Shown in pieces: positions 12,359-27,546 of a DNA stretch of 64,000 bases. A program made the position numbers and the translations under genes. Location: NCBI GenBank assembly GCA_018292915.2, contig JACVVK020000465.1, positions 397,501 through 461,500 of the forward strand, read 5' to 3'. Below the pieces are notes generated by a model, which saw nothing but the letters and a program-made list of their open reading frames with translations, was not told where the DNA came from and did not search any database. Numbering within the stretch: position 1 is the first letter of the stretch; every line of letters begins with the position of its first letter. Source of the DNA: Batillaria attramentaria. Its lineage: Eukaryota; Mollusca; Gastropoda; Batillariidae.

Positions 12359-14062
12359 ACACACATTCCGAACAAACAAGAATATTCACGATGCTTATCA
12401 ATTTAATTCATGATGATTCTGCTGGAAAACAATTCACGCAAGTGGACGCTGGATTACAGAGAGTGTACGCTTGGCTCTAAACTTCAAATAATATGCGTGC
12501 TTTCTGTTTTGTTTTGATTTTTGTAATCAAGAAATCGTGGTAATGTCCCACAGCTCTCTTGTCTACTGTATTAGGTTGTTGTTAACGCGGTGATCGAGGA
12601 CATCTCGCATGGTCGCCTACAGTGTCCACACGTCACTGTGTCTGTGAATGCCCATGATATGTGCAGTTTTCATTGTGATATGTACCTCGGGGCGCTTCCC
12701 TTTAAACGAATGCATATGATCAGCGTAGACTAGTGATTGGAACTGAGTGACAGCAGAGGACTTTAGTTTTACAAACGAAGGGATCTATGAGACGAGTGGG
12801 ACTTGCTTGGCCGGACAAGTGAAACACGTGACACTGACAACCAGTAGACTAGAGAGGACTGGTCAGCTCCGCGCAGTACTCGAGAACATCTGGTGGACGA
12901 CAAATAATTATAATAATAATGATAATATTTCAGCATATTTCTGTCGGTTCAGCATTATCGGAAACCACACAGGCAGTAATAGCGGGGGAGGGGGAGGGGG
13001 GTGAGCGGTGGTCTAATAGGTAGCACGTCGGACGTAGCCGCGCCCAGGTCGAGCTTGTGGTGATATGTGATACCGCTTTTTCTTGGATATCGGGCTGCTC
13101 ATCGGGGGTTTCACTCCGGGTTATCCGGCTTTCCGCCAACAGCAAAACTGAAAAAGGTCACCGGACGCATCTGGATGTCGGGGTGAGGTTGATATTATTC
13201 GTTGAGCAACATTTGGTGTGATAACGATCGTGTATTTGACCCTCCTTGACAGAACAGAGGGCCAAGTTCATGGGAGCAGCAGATCATCGTTTACGTCAAG
13301 TTTTTCACTTAAGTGACAGCTGTTTTAAAATTATATCGTTTTGTATGTTATGGACAACTGCTACAGCAGTTAGCAGCACTACACATCATTTTATTGACAG
13401 TCCGGCTATATTGGGAGAAATGTAAATTTGCGAGAAGTTGATATAATAGAAAAAGAACACGATGTAAATATGAAAGAATGGCGTCACTCGAAACACAGCT
13501 CTTTTGGAGTACACACCGGCCCACGAAAAATCGGACTCGAAAACAGCCGCTTGCATGCACCCAGAGATGGTATCAGACATCAAGGACAACGTCTGAGCAT
13601 GTTTGTTGTGTATTTGTTTCCTTCAGGTCTCATCTGATGCCTCTTGAAGTAGTGGGCAGGTTCTTTGTCAAAATGAGTTCAGAAAACGTGTTTCATACCG
13701 ACTACCCTCTGTATGTCCGACGAACTGATGACTTTTGTGTGAGCAAATGGTGCGGCGTGGTCTCAAGCAAAACTGAGTGACGACAAGCAGCATGCCGTTT
13801 ACACTGATATTCGCCTGAGATGTGAAGTTGTTTCAGTGCCCGCCACTTCCGTTGTCAGTGCTCATTTTAGTTCATACACGTGCAAAGGTGTCGGTGTGTG
13901 TTGTGAGAGTGACTTCGTCAGTCACCGACTGCCGATCGAAGTAGCGCGGGTCAGTTTGACTTTTCGAACGTCGCGGCACGGTAGACTTTATTACCCAATC
14001 CGTTACGTATCAAAAACACTGAATCGTGTTTATTGTTTATCCTTTCCCCGTCGCGCGCGCGT

Positions 14063-14098
<36 letters not shown>

Positions 14099-14125
14099 GA
14101 TCAATATCGCCCATACACTGTAACA

Positions 14126-14187
<62 letters not shown>

Positions 14188-14482
14188 CACGCACGCACGC
14201 ACGCACGCACGCACTACACTACACTACACCAAACAGTATCAAAACTGTCGCTAGTTATTCACACAGATCTTATTTTAATTAGGCCACTTCAGGCAGTAAA
14301 AGTCGGCACAGTCTGATTTTGCGATATGCACACGACCTGAACAAACGTTCACGCGGCTATGACTAAACATAAGTAAGAGAGAGCAAACAGCACGTTGTTA
14401 GACAAAGTGACTAAACTCCAGTGGTCGATACCCGGTTGAAAGATATCAGACATGTACATCTGTACATGGGTCGATCGTCTCT
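12166..14482. other. Intergenic between convergent B2 and D
   Basis: I see no supported exon. It contains GT, GA and CA runs (12198-12249, 12307-12365, 14062-14184), a SINE-like stretch near 13010-13140, and otherwise unique sequence. Confidence 0.45.
13008..13140 (+). repeat. Possible tRNA-derived SINE fragment
   Basis: GAGCGGTGGTCTAATAGGTA followed by GTCGGACG and a degenerate B-box-like CCCAGGTCGAGC resembles a tRNA-type SINE head. A CTCCGGGTTATCCGGCTTTC segment follows. There is no second copy in the window to confirm it. Confidence 0.35.
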
Positions 14483-17115
<2,633 letters not shown>

Positions 17116-17429
17116 CTACAATTGACAGATCAATAATTTCTGTCATATCACGATTCATGCAGTCAAAGCAAACAACGTTCAAAGTCTAAATACAGAATAA
17201 GCAGCAGTTCAAACGAAACTTATCACGTCCGAAATATTTCTCGGAAACTGGCCTAGAAGTCGTGTAATGCACATAACAATAGACTGCAGATAGACAAATG
17301 AATTCAAGGTGGGTCATAGCTGTTGGAAACATCCCGAATGACAGCAGCAGCAGACCGGGACAGGTGAGGCATGGAGGTGAGGTGCATGCCGCCCAGTGAC
17401 CACCAGCCATGTACGTGACACAGTAACAC

Positions 17430-17696
17430 AACACCCCCCCCCCCATGTCATGTACGTGACACAGCAACACAAACTCCCCCATGTCATGTACGTGACACAG
17501 CAATACAAACTCCCCCATGTCATGTACGTGACACAGCAACACAAACTCCCCCATGCCATGTACGTGACACAGCAACACAAACTCCTCCATGTCATGTACG
17601 TGACACAGCAACACAAACTCCTCCATGTCATGTACGTGACACAGCAACACAAACACCTCCATGTCATGTACGTGACACACTAACACAAACTCCACA
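17430..17696. repeat. 35-bp minisatellite upstream of D
   Basis: About seven to eight tandem copies of a 35-bp unit containing CATGTACGTGACACAG. The unit length is not a multiple of three, and open frames on both strands here are repeat translations. It lies 0.3 kb upstream of the D start codon. Confidence 0.85.
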
Positions 17697-17719
17697 TGGG
17701 GGGGGGGGGGGGGGCGAGG

Positions 17720-18308
17720 GGGGGGGGCGGGTATTTTTCCGGGACTGCTGAAATGTTCCGGGACTGCTCCCAGATCAGGAAAGCACAGACTTTATAAGCT
17801 ACATGAAAACGTTCGACCTTTTATGCTTAAAGGATGAACTCCCGACGGTACACAGTCTGGTGTCATGCGCAGACGTGCCTATGCTATATGGGGCTTACGC
17901 TTTCAAAACAGCCCAGTTAAAATAGTTCATACACAAGCATGTATACGGTTGCTGTTGTTGTTTTGTTTGTTTCTTTTTTATTTTTCTTTGACAGGTCGCA
18001 CGTAAAACGTTATGGTGTACGGAGCATTAAAGAGAACGGCGTTTACAGGACTTGTAAGGGAGAGATATCCGTTTACATAATTTAGTACTGGTTCAGAGTC
18101 ATGAGGTTTGAAATTAACACACTACCAAAGCAAGAGTGTGAGATGCCCCAAATACATAAATGCGGGTACGGAATGTATCATCCAAGCATTGGTCTTAGTT
18201 GGTCTTTTTGTCCTAACACAATACACAACGAAGCAACGTGTGTGTCTCATTATGCTTTTAAATTTAATCTTAATTTTTACTCTGATGTATTATGATGGTG
18301 ATTATAAA

Positions 18309-18380
<72 letters not shown>

Positions 18381-19011
18381 TATGGTAGGGTAGTTCAGGG
18401 TTTTCTTTGGTGTGATGTAATTTAATACTTACTGTATTTTTGACTGTGATATGCATGTGATGAATGAACCAGTGTGAGTGATCGTTTGAATTAGTCTGAC
18501 TGGTGAAGCCTCAACCTGTTACTCTTTTTATTATTTTGTTATTTTGTATTGATTGAATTGCTTGTTTTATTATGTTGACGCGAGGTGCAAACCACATTCT
18601 TCAATGATTTGGTTTGATTTGTTCTGTGAAGACAAACATGTTCCTGTACTTTCTAGTTAGGTGTTCAGGGAATGAGCAGATCAGGCCGGACAGGTTGAAA
18701 AAGTTGCAAATTGCATATCCAAGGAACGTCTTTATAAAGATCATAAAAACACAAAATGGCTGAGACGAGACAATTTTCCTGAATCACCACATTACAACAG
18801 GTAGCTCATACACGTCAAAGGTCTTGCGCTTAAGTTTGAGTGAATTCCGCTGTGAAAGCTTTCAACAGTTTTCGGTTTATCAGCCGGCTTTTTCTTGCAC
18901 AGTGTGTGTAATGTAGAAGGAGACAAGCGCCGTTAAGAACTTGTCTCACTAACAACCGCTGACCCGAGTAGTCTCGGGACAAAATATCCTGTTTGCGTGC
19001 ATGCTTGCGCG

Positions 19012-19105
<94 letters not shown>

Positions 19106-20590
19106 TTGCAACGTGTATTCCACCGCTCCCGCTCCCGAGAAGGGGTTTTGACCTATGCCTGAATAGAATGTCCGATGACTTAAAACAGACCTTCATTTAA
19201 AAGACAGTGGTACACTGCACGATGTCGGTCCTAAGCAAACGAGGCACGTTAACGGCAACTTAATGAATACGACGAATTTTAAACGATGAATGAAATGTCT
19301 CTATGAGTTTCTTTACTTAATTTTCCATAATTTTACCGTTTGGTAGGAAAAGAATTCATCACTTACTACATACTTACTATTGTACAGTTGTGAGTCTCTT
19401 TCGTCTCGTAGAAGTTGCGGAACTCGGAGAACGTCGCTTGAAATCGACCGCGATGTGTGACCTAGCGATGTTCCACACAGGAATATATAAAGGGATTGGT
19501 GCACGCTACCTGTAATAACCGATCACGAACTCTCTCGATGGGTCTCTCTTTACCGAGGCCGATCAGTTCGGCAGCTGTTTTGAAGGAGATGAGCTTGACT
19601 TACAAAGGTTGATTCACGTACAATTAGCGAAGTATGGGAACATACACCGATCGTGCAAAACACGCGTCTTCTCTGTAGCTTTGCTCGGTAAACCATGTCA
19701 CACCAAACAGGTGTGTAGTGCCACGAATGTGAGCGATTCTTTGCACGACCTAACGCGTGGTGTGAAGCACTTGTGACTGGTACCACGCTCGTGAAAGTTG
19801 ACATGGACATGTGAAGTGTCGATTTTCCAACTTTTGCACGAACTATAACCAAGCGATTTTACCCTACACGATCGTAGGTTTGTTATGTGTGCGAGTGTCG
19901 TGTGGGTTTCTACTTTGTTACAGACAACGAACAACGGAAAGTGTCTAACCGCGTTCGTGAATTGAATCTCCGTTGGATTACTGGCTCAAATAGCGATTTT
20001 CTCTCAGTTTGTCACTGTAACATCTAGTTCTAGATGTGTTTCCACGTCGAATGTACAACGTGACAATTGTTATCAATGGAGATTGACAATCAACGGAAAT
20101 CCTGTCACGGCTGGCATTGAGAGTTCCCGCACGATTCACAAATAGATCGTGCGGTGGTCAAAACGCATCACCTGTATATATATATATATATACGCCATTG
20201 CATCACTGGCGTAGCAACCACTTCACAACCTGCTTTAGCAACAACCAACAGTCGCTGGATTCTCATCTCGATAAACATGGTAACTGCTCTGTTTCACCAC
20301 ATTTGCTCTGATCTTTGCAAATACTGTTGTTCGTCTGTCTTTTTCATTGATATTTCAAAACATTTGCCAACTTAAGGTTTCATCGTGTGACACTTGCAGG
20401 GACTTGCACATTCCCAAATATTGTGTTTCTTTCTTCCTTTCTCTTAAATCATGTTGCAAACCCGTCAGACTGTACAATGTGCCACCGTGTGCGCATGGAA
20501 GGAGGCAAGGATTAGAAGCAAGGGATAGGAGTCATACCCACTCTCAATTTATTTGCTCATAATCAGCCAATGCGACAGCTAGAGTAAACA
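17720..20590. other. Divergent intergenic region between D and C
   Basis: No coding exon is seen. It contains (TA)n at 18310-18378 and (GT)n at 19015-19099. Possible TATA boxes are on the minus strand near 17790-17797 (TTATAAAG) and on the plus strand at 19482-19489 (ATATATAAA). The latter is followed 40 bases on by a GTAATAAC donor like those in A and B2. Either could mark a 5'UTR exon of D or C; both are uncertain. Confidence 0.35.
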
Positions 20591-20596
20591 GTACTG

Positions 20597-20603
20597 TATA
20601 TAA
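20597..20603 (+). promoter_or_regulatory. Possible TATA box of gene C
   Basis: TATATAA lies 90 bases before the start codon of C. If used, the 5'UTR would be unspliced or would contain a very short intron. This differs from the A/B2 arrangement. Confidence 0.4.
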
Positions 20604-20686
20604 ATAATAACTAAATACGTCTGCGTGACCCATCTGGAAAGGTGCGTGTTTTGACGTAAAATAGTGCACTGCTGTGTCATTTGTAG

Positions 20687-22215
20687 ATGCGTGGTATGGC
20701 CCTGTCGCTTGTGGTGGTGTCCGCAGTCCTGTTGACTGGTACTGAGGGAGGATGGGTGTCTGACGTGAGTGAAACTGTTATGAATGGTCTAATTAGCTTG
20801 TATAGTACATGTAGTGTGAGATGTAATTACGATTGAAGTTTGCTTTCTTTTCTAGTTTTCAAACGCTTATGACAACAAAAGAATGTGTTACTCAAATTTT
20901 TCTGTACTTGCGTGGGAAAATATATTCCTGCATAACTTTCTGGAGTTGAATAAATTTACATGATCAGAGTGTACACAATGCCTGGGAGTGGGCCAAAGAC
21001 AGCTGTAGTGTGTCAGTTGGTTTTCCTGTGCTTGTGGGCGCGAGTTGTAACATTGGCAAGCGAGGCGTGAGAGGTGAACCAGTGGACGAAGGGCTGCTGG
21101 AGGCACTGGACCAGGCCTGTCCCAGCTTTGACGTCGGTCCTGATGCCAAGCTGTCCGACGTCGTGAGGGCCGCTTTTGTGGAGGTGGACGGTCAGTAATG
21201 AGACGCGTGTGTGTGTGTGGGGGGGGGGGATACTGTCAATTATTCTGTGGTATTTTATTTCACACATGTACAAATGTACATTGTACAAATGTTGAACATG
21301 TTCATATCTCATAAACTGTGTTTTACGTCTCAAAGGAATTGCCTCTTTTGGAGATTGAGGAGTGAATTGATTTACCGCAGTTTCCATGAAAAAAAAATCA
21401 CTCAGATTGATAATGAAGCGTCCGAGGAATCGAAGCATGCAATAGCGCAATGTCGTTGTCAAAAGAAACCCGTAATACATTAAATGAGAAGTGATTAACG
21501 GTATGTAATTGTCTCTGGGCGATTTTCAGAGGACAAAGATGGTCAGCTGAACCAGACTGAATCTGCCAACTTTGCTCAGCTGATCGGTAAGTGTAACTTC
21601 ACATTCAAATTGTAAACAACTATAAGCTTTGTATTTGAATCATGGCTCCACAACTGGTATGATATTATTTACGACTAGCTGTCGTGTCGGAAATTTATAA
21701 GATTTTGAGAATGACTCTTTGGTCTCATAGGCATGACTCAGTACTGTGGATAGAGGATTTTAGCTTTAGTTTCTGGCGACACCACAGTCGCAATTAATTA
21801 TATTCTAATGCCGCGCAATATTTCTGCAATGTCAGTTAAAATCCAGAATTACCTGAAGGAATTATTAGACTAATGAAATGTTCAGTAGTGTTCATAAGTT
21901 TTAATTCTTTATGTGTTTTAGATATTTAGTACCTGAAGAAAGCAACAAACTGCTCTGATTCTATCTTCATTCGGTTTTAATTAGGTTAAAATATTACACA
22001 GTAAACAGTACTTACAGGTGAAACAAACGTAATGGACTTTCGACTCATGGTCATGTTATGGGCAGTGGAGGGTCCTCGATGTTTGTAGAAGTGAAAAGCA
22101 TAATGAACCGAAAGTTGATTTTACCGGCCCGGTTACATTCTGAATCGCACGATTTTTTTTTTCAGACGTGCTGAACTACTGCGCGGAGCTGAGAAAGTGG
22201 GGAAAGATCCAGTAG
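20687..22215 (+). CDS. Peptide precursor C: amidated C-x13-C loop peptide with EF-hand pro-domain
   Basis: Four exons: 20687-20764, 20968-21190, 21530-21586 and 22166-22215. Lengths 78+223+57+50 = 408 nt give an unbroken 135-aa frame with GT-AG borders and phases 0, 1, 1. Exon 1 encodes a signal peptide (MRGMALSLVVVSAVLLTG start, likely cut near residue 21). Exon 2 has a Trp-rich helix-like stretch (N-A-W-E-W-A-K-D). Cys39 and Cys53 are separated by 13 residues with SVGFP. Then come Asn-Ile and Gly56-Lys-Arg, an amidation plus dibasic signal. The pro-domain is acidic, with Q-A-C-P and an ideal EF-hand loop D-E-D-K-D-G-Q-L-N-Q-T-E. The single EF-hand and the second conserved Cys (exon 4, L-N-Y-C-A-E-L) suggest a folded, calcium-binding pro-domain with one disulfide. 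Gene D is the closest relative. Function of the released peptide is unknown. Confidence 0.87.
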
Positions 22216-22456
22216 AGACGATCGACCCATGTACAGATGTACATGTCTGATATCTTTCACCCGGGAATCGACCACTGGAGTTTAGTCACTTTGTGCATTG
22301 TTGTCTATCACTATATTGTCAACTTTCACTCATACGCTCTCTTACAAATATGTTAAATCTTTGCCGCATCAATGTTAATTCAAGTACAGATGACAAAATT
22401 CGTCAACAATCAGACTGGTGTCAGTGCCGATTTGTGCAGCGTAAAGTGGGATAAAG

Positions 22457-22462
22457 AATAAA
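22457..22462 (+). terminator. Polyadenylation signal of C
   Basis: AATAAA about 240 bases after the C stop codon, in AAAGAATAAACATG. Confidence 0.6.
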
Positions 22463-22498
22463 CATGTTTGTGAAAGGCTATAGCAATAGACAATCAAG

Positions 22499-22499
<1 letters not shown>

Positions 22500-22577
<78 letters not shown>

Positions 22578-23001
22578 CCTATGGCTCATTTAAACAGAAA
22601 TACATGGGTATTTCGAAAATGTCACACGAATTTTTTTGAACTGACGAAATACTGCGTGATGTCCTCTGGTGTGGTGAAAAGGACTGTGCTTATAGGGAAG
22701 TAAACAAAAAGATCACAAGCATTTTGCGAAGTTGAGTCATACACATCATTTTGTGATGTGCACAGCTGGATGGCTGCGGGTACACCAACACGCTCCCATA
22801 CGTACACTTAGAGGATCACGAAGAAACTTACGATTACAAGTGACAGTCTTGCTTTGTTTTCTAGCGGGGCAAAGATTTCTGCCAGTGAGAATTTGTCACA
22901 ACAAATGATGATTTGCTGAACCACATCGTGGAAAATTGAGCAGGCTTATTTCAGATCGTTGGTGAGACTGTAGATGTGTCCATTTCCAATGAAAAAAAAA
23001 T

Positions 23002-23072
<71 letters not shown>

Positions 23073-23340
23073 GCAAGAGGACATAAATTATTTACAAACA
23101 TTACAATTTACAAGCGTGAGACGACAGGCGGTGCGTATTCTGGCCGCTGTATATGCCGGTCACATCCTGTTTAAGGGCCACTATTCATTTTATACAGCCC
23201 CGGGACGTACAGGTCTTGCACAATCATGAGGAGATAATTAGATTCAGTTTTTACACACACACACACATGTGCAGAGCTTTGCAATCACAAGATAATTTCA
23301 CAGAGGGAGAGAGAGTGAGAGCGGTTGAGGCGCGGGGGCT
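22500..23340. repeat. Downstream repeat block shared with 43330-44010
   Basis: Two (GT)n tracts (22502-22576 and 23006-23071) sit in a segment that aligns, with divergence, to the 3' flank of gene I. Shared landmarks include ATACATGGGTATTTC, the CACATCCTG segment and TCTTGCA(C/T)AATCA. It marks an old segmental duplication. Confidence 0.6.
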
Positions 23341-23434
23341 GGGGATGGTGGGGGGGGGGGGGGGGGGGAGGAGGAGAAAGAGCGGTTCCGTTCCGTACCT
23401 CTTTTTTTTTTTTAATTGCGTCCATACTCCATAA

Positions 23435-24266
23435 TACAGTGGAATCCGGATGTATTAAAGGCCCTCGGGACCAAAAATTTTTATTAATGCATCCGGATTA
23501 TCACTACATCCATAATCCGGTTATAGTAATATTTTTGTAGGCTTTATTAATACATCGGGCACATCGGTTGTAGTAATATTTTCAAAGGTTTTATTACTAC
23601 ATCCGGCGCATTGGGTAAACTAGCCACAAGGCCGACTAACCAGACGATGACGTCGCTAAATCGTGGTGTAACCCAGGAAACACGAATGAAAATAATTTTG
23701 TTTTGAAAAGGTTCTTTCCCCTATCTTCATTTATGCTTTCAGATCAAAAGACTAGGCGGCGTATGCTTGCTTATTTATTGATTCGTCTGATGTCAATGTT
23801 ACCATGCTTACGTTGGGGGTGTGTTTCGATCTCAGATATAATTGTTGTTGACAAAACTATTAACTCATTCCTGCCGAGGGCCGAGAGTTTATCGTCCCAG
23901 CGCCCCTACCCCTTCGCTCCTAGGGCCGAGAAACTCTCGTCCCAGACGGCTCACTTGTTTACTATGACTTTGTGTAGTATCTAAATATGATATAGAGGGG
24001 AAGCCTCTTATCTTCTTTCATTCGACACTTATCAGTCTTCCCTTGACCTTGAGCCAAGGTCATCACCAATGGCATGCTTTTGGTGGACATACTTCACCAG
24101 CTGGTAATGGTGCAGGCCTGGAGCGTAATTCTACCTGGGTTTCCTTGAGGGCTGAAAGAGTAAAATCACCAATTCAACAGTTTCTCTGGCAAGTGATTAA
24201 TCGGCTGGTGTCAGTATCCTGTGTTAACATGGTATACACGTATAACAGTTCAAAAAAGGACGTTAA

Positions 24267-24343
<77 letters not shown>

Positions 24344-24355
24344 TGTTTGTCTGTC

Positions 24356-24395
<40 letters not shown>

Positions 24396-24743
24396 TACTG
24401 TTAAAAATATGGGTTAAAAGAAAAATCGTCAGATGTTATGGAATGAAATGTTGTTTTTAATCAGTAAAAAAATGAAAAAGAAGTACAATGGAAGAACATT
24501 TCGTTTGGTCGCCATCTTGGAAAAGGGAGAACAATATTAATACAACCGGAGTCCAGCTTCCCCCGGGACTTGAATATAACTTTACTACATGCGGATTATT
24601 ACTACATCCGGAGTCTAAAATATTACTACAGCCGGCGGAAATTAATAGAGAACATGAACAGCTGGGACCGGGACCCCAAAATTCCTTCACTACAGCCGGA
24701 TTATTACTACATCAGGCCTTTAATACATCCGGATTCGACTGTA
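23435..24743. mobile_element. Non-autonomous pogo/Tigger-like DNA transposon
   Basis: The element is 23437-24741 and is flanked by TA on both sides. Its ends are inverted repeats of about 26 bp with one mismatch: CAGTGGAATCCGGATGTATT at the left and CAGTCGAATCCGGATGTATT read inward from the right, both continuing AAAGGCC. Sub-terminal copies of TTATTACTACATCCGG in both orientations fill 200-250 bp at each end. There is no transposase frame. The interior holds (GT)n and (GA)n (24270-24391). TA target duplication and CAGT ends fit the Tc1/mariner-pogo group. Confidence 0.75.
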
Positions 24744-24977
24744 TTTGCTTGGTTGTTCGGGTTAGTGGTGGGGCATTTGGAGCGATTTTAGTTTAAATTT
24801 TGTGTATATGTTGGTTGTGAGAGGGCATTATGCTGCCCTCTGTCACTGAATAGGCTATGGCCCGTGCCCCAGCTGGGTCGGTCTCTTTCTGTGTCTACTG
24901 TTACAGTCGACGCCTCGAAAAGGTGAGCAAGAAATTCTTTCTCTTGGAATAAACGCGTTTATTGCAACACAGGTTGT

Positions 24978-25021
24978 AGAGTGAGTGAGTGAGTGAGTGA
25001 GTGAGTTAGTTAGTTAGTTAT

Positions 25022-25069
<48 letters not shown>

Positions 25070-25205
25070 GGCTTGTAATCCAATGAATGGGGACGAACAA
25101 ACACAGTCGGCTTATGGTAATGCTCGTAGTGGAACAAATACAATGTGACAGTATTTCACTGGCACACTTAGTCAATCCGTAAGTATGGTAAATCAACACC
25201 ACAGA

Positions 25206-25236
<31 letters not shown>

Positions 25237-27080
25237 TCTATGTGTACTGTCAACGTTAAAAAGAAAAGTCCGCTGGGCTGCGCTAGACTCTGTCAAGAAG
25301 GTATCATGTAACTGGGAACGTACTGCACGAGTTATGAAATCCTCGGTTTTATTTTAAAGATAGTGTAGTTTTGTTGCATAGAGAGACACCTGTTACCGTA
25401 AAGGAGTTTATGTATATCGGAATGTTGAGGAGGTAGTGTGTAGATGGTAAGCCGACGTATATCAGAATAGGACAGTGAAGCAGGAAGTGTTCGGCTGTCT
25501 CTGTTGTGGCGCCGCAGCTACACGTCGCGTCATCAGAAAGATGTCAAACCGGATATTACTAATATTTAATCGGAGCCTGCAATGAATTACTTGAGCTGTA
25601 CGGTCGCCTTGGTAATAGTATGGAGGTATGCTTACGTCGTCTTGGGTAAGGTATCGTTTGAAATCACTAATAGAGTCACTACGATGGTTGAATTATGGCA
25701 AATTATTCCAAAGTACTGTGGTGAAGGGTACATGCCTTACCGGCGGATGGCGTCTATGATAAGAATTTAATTCGGAGACCAGCTGAGGAAGATCCGGACC
25801 AAGATATGACGGAGCTTACTCAATGACAATTTCGAAATATAGAAAAAGCTCATTTAAATTTTCCCCACTGCTTCAAGGCGTAAATTTTCCAATTCGTCTG
25901 AAAGTGTTTTTGTATAATTGTCCCAGATAACATCGGCATTATCAAAGAATAAAAACGCTGGTCTTGACAAACGATAATTATCAGTTTCTAAATATGCTGA
26001 AAGTGCGCGAGATTTCCCAACAATATTTTTTGTAGGTGTGTCCCATCTACAAACCCTCCGAAACAAAATTACAAGATGTTTTTGTGTTTTAAATTGTCGG
26101 TATTTTGAAAAGTCAGCGATAAGGGTTGAAAGTCTGGTCGTTTGGATATATTCATAAGTTCAGTTTTGAGATGGATAAAATCTGCCTACCATTTGGCAGC
26201 CCAGACTTTGTTTCCAGATCTGAATTAAAAATCTCTGCTTTAATGATGTCGTTGTTTGTGCGACTAGGTCAATAGACGGCAGAGATATATAATTATTTGA
26301 CCAGTCAGTTCTATTCAGTTCAGTTAGTAGTTTGTCTGTATCAAGTTCAAGAGTAATTACAGATAGTACGCATAAGGTGTAAATGTCTACAAACATAACC
26401 TTTTGTACTTAAAATAGGTACACAGTGGTCACTACAGATTGGTAGCAATACATTGGAGAATGAAAAAAAAAAAACTCTTTACTTGGAACAAACACCAGGT
26501 CAGTGCAGGTAGATGATGTGTCTGTGGGCACGGTAATGAGCTGTCAAGACTATTTTTCTGTTTATTGTCAACAAGATGAGGCGAGGGATTGATACATAGT
26601 CTGTGCTGAAATATCCTAACATAATGAATTTGTTTGGTGTCTGGGTGACCTGGGTAATTTACTGATCTATTAAGCGCCATCAATGGGTGATGTGGGTCGA
26701 TAGAAAACAATGAACAAGTAAGGTTTGTTGGGAAATTTTAGTTTCGACCCAGACTGCTTCAAGGGAGGGTACAGAAAGATCAGGTCTAGGTTTACAAATT
26801 AAATCTTTTTTGTTTTTTTGTTTTTTGAGAGACAGGTAATCCACCATAGTGATCTGCTTGTCAAGTCGAACGGGTAGGTGAAAACCATTGATGTGTAAAC
26901 TTTCATAACTTTCATTACCGAATCTGAAATCTAAGTTTCGTAGAGTGCTACTGTGTCATAATCTCTCATCTCACTTGCTAAAACGTCTATTTTATTGCGA
27001 AGACTTCTCACATTTTTATAACAGTTCTGGTGAATATCGTTTGAAATGAAAATCAAGTCAGAGCTGAACAACAATAACCA
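24978..27080 (-). mobile_element. Decayed non-LTR retrotransposon
   Basis: Read on the minus strand, about 27060-26880 translates to an endonuclease-like start (N-V-R-S-L-R-N-K-I-D, then H-I-N-G-F-H and P-V-R-L-D). Fragments continue through 26790-26430. Reverse-transcriptase C-terminal pieces follow at 26396-25850, then a C-S-C-G...E-H-F-L-L-H-C-P segment at about 25540-25470. This is the usual order of an APE-type LINE. Many frameshifts show it is long dead. The low-coordinate end runs into a (GAGT)n/(TTAG)n tract at 24978-25068, probably its 3' tail. Non-coding otherwise. Confidence 0.6.
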
Positions 27081-27546
27081 CAGCACACAAGAAGAGGTGT
27101 TGTGTAACACGTGCAGACACCAAGTTTGTTCTTTCTCTTACAATTCATATCGCCAAAAGTAAGTAGAGGTGGAATCATTTGTAAGCCCGGGGACATCCAA
27201 GCCAACTTTTTTATTATTATTATTTAACTCTGACGGCGGTTGTGTGATTTCTTGGGGTGTGTTTTTGATGCTGCCGTTGTTATTGTTAAAGTAGGGCTGT
27301 TGATGGCTAGAACTACGCAGACGGTGGCTGAATCGTCCTAGTCACGATACCTGAAACAGGTCCTAACCCCTTCCCGCATTAAACTGATATAAATATATAC
27401 TACACTCCAGCATCTCTGACCACCTCATAAGTTACAACTATTCCTTTGCGAAGAACCATCAACATCTTCAACACAATAACGTTTGTTGTTCCATACAAGG
27501 TTTTTATTCACTTTTGTACTGTTCTAGGTGATGGCAGTCAACGTCA
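27080..27546. other. 5' flank of TLR copy 1
   Basis: No exon is seen. It aligns with the flank of TLR copy 2 (44563-45090) only imperfectly, for example TACTACACTCCAGCATC and CCATACAAG. The flanks are much more diverged than the coding parts. Confidence 0.5.

Noticed and set aside
17186..17695. Repetitive 169-aa minus-strand frame (LLCHVHDM units)
   Set aside because: It is a translation of the 35-bp minisatellite, and the same DNA is open on the other strand too.
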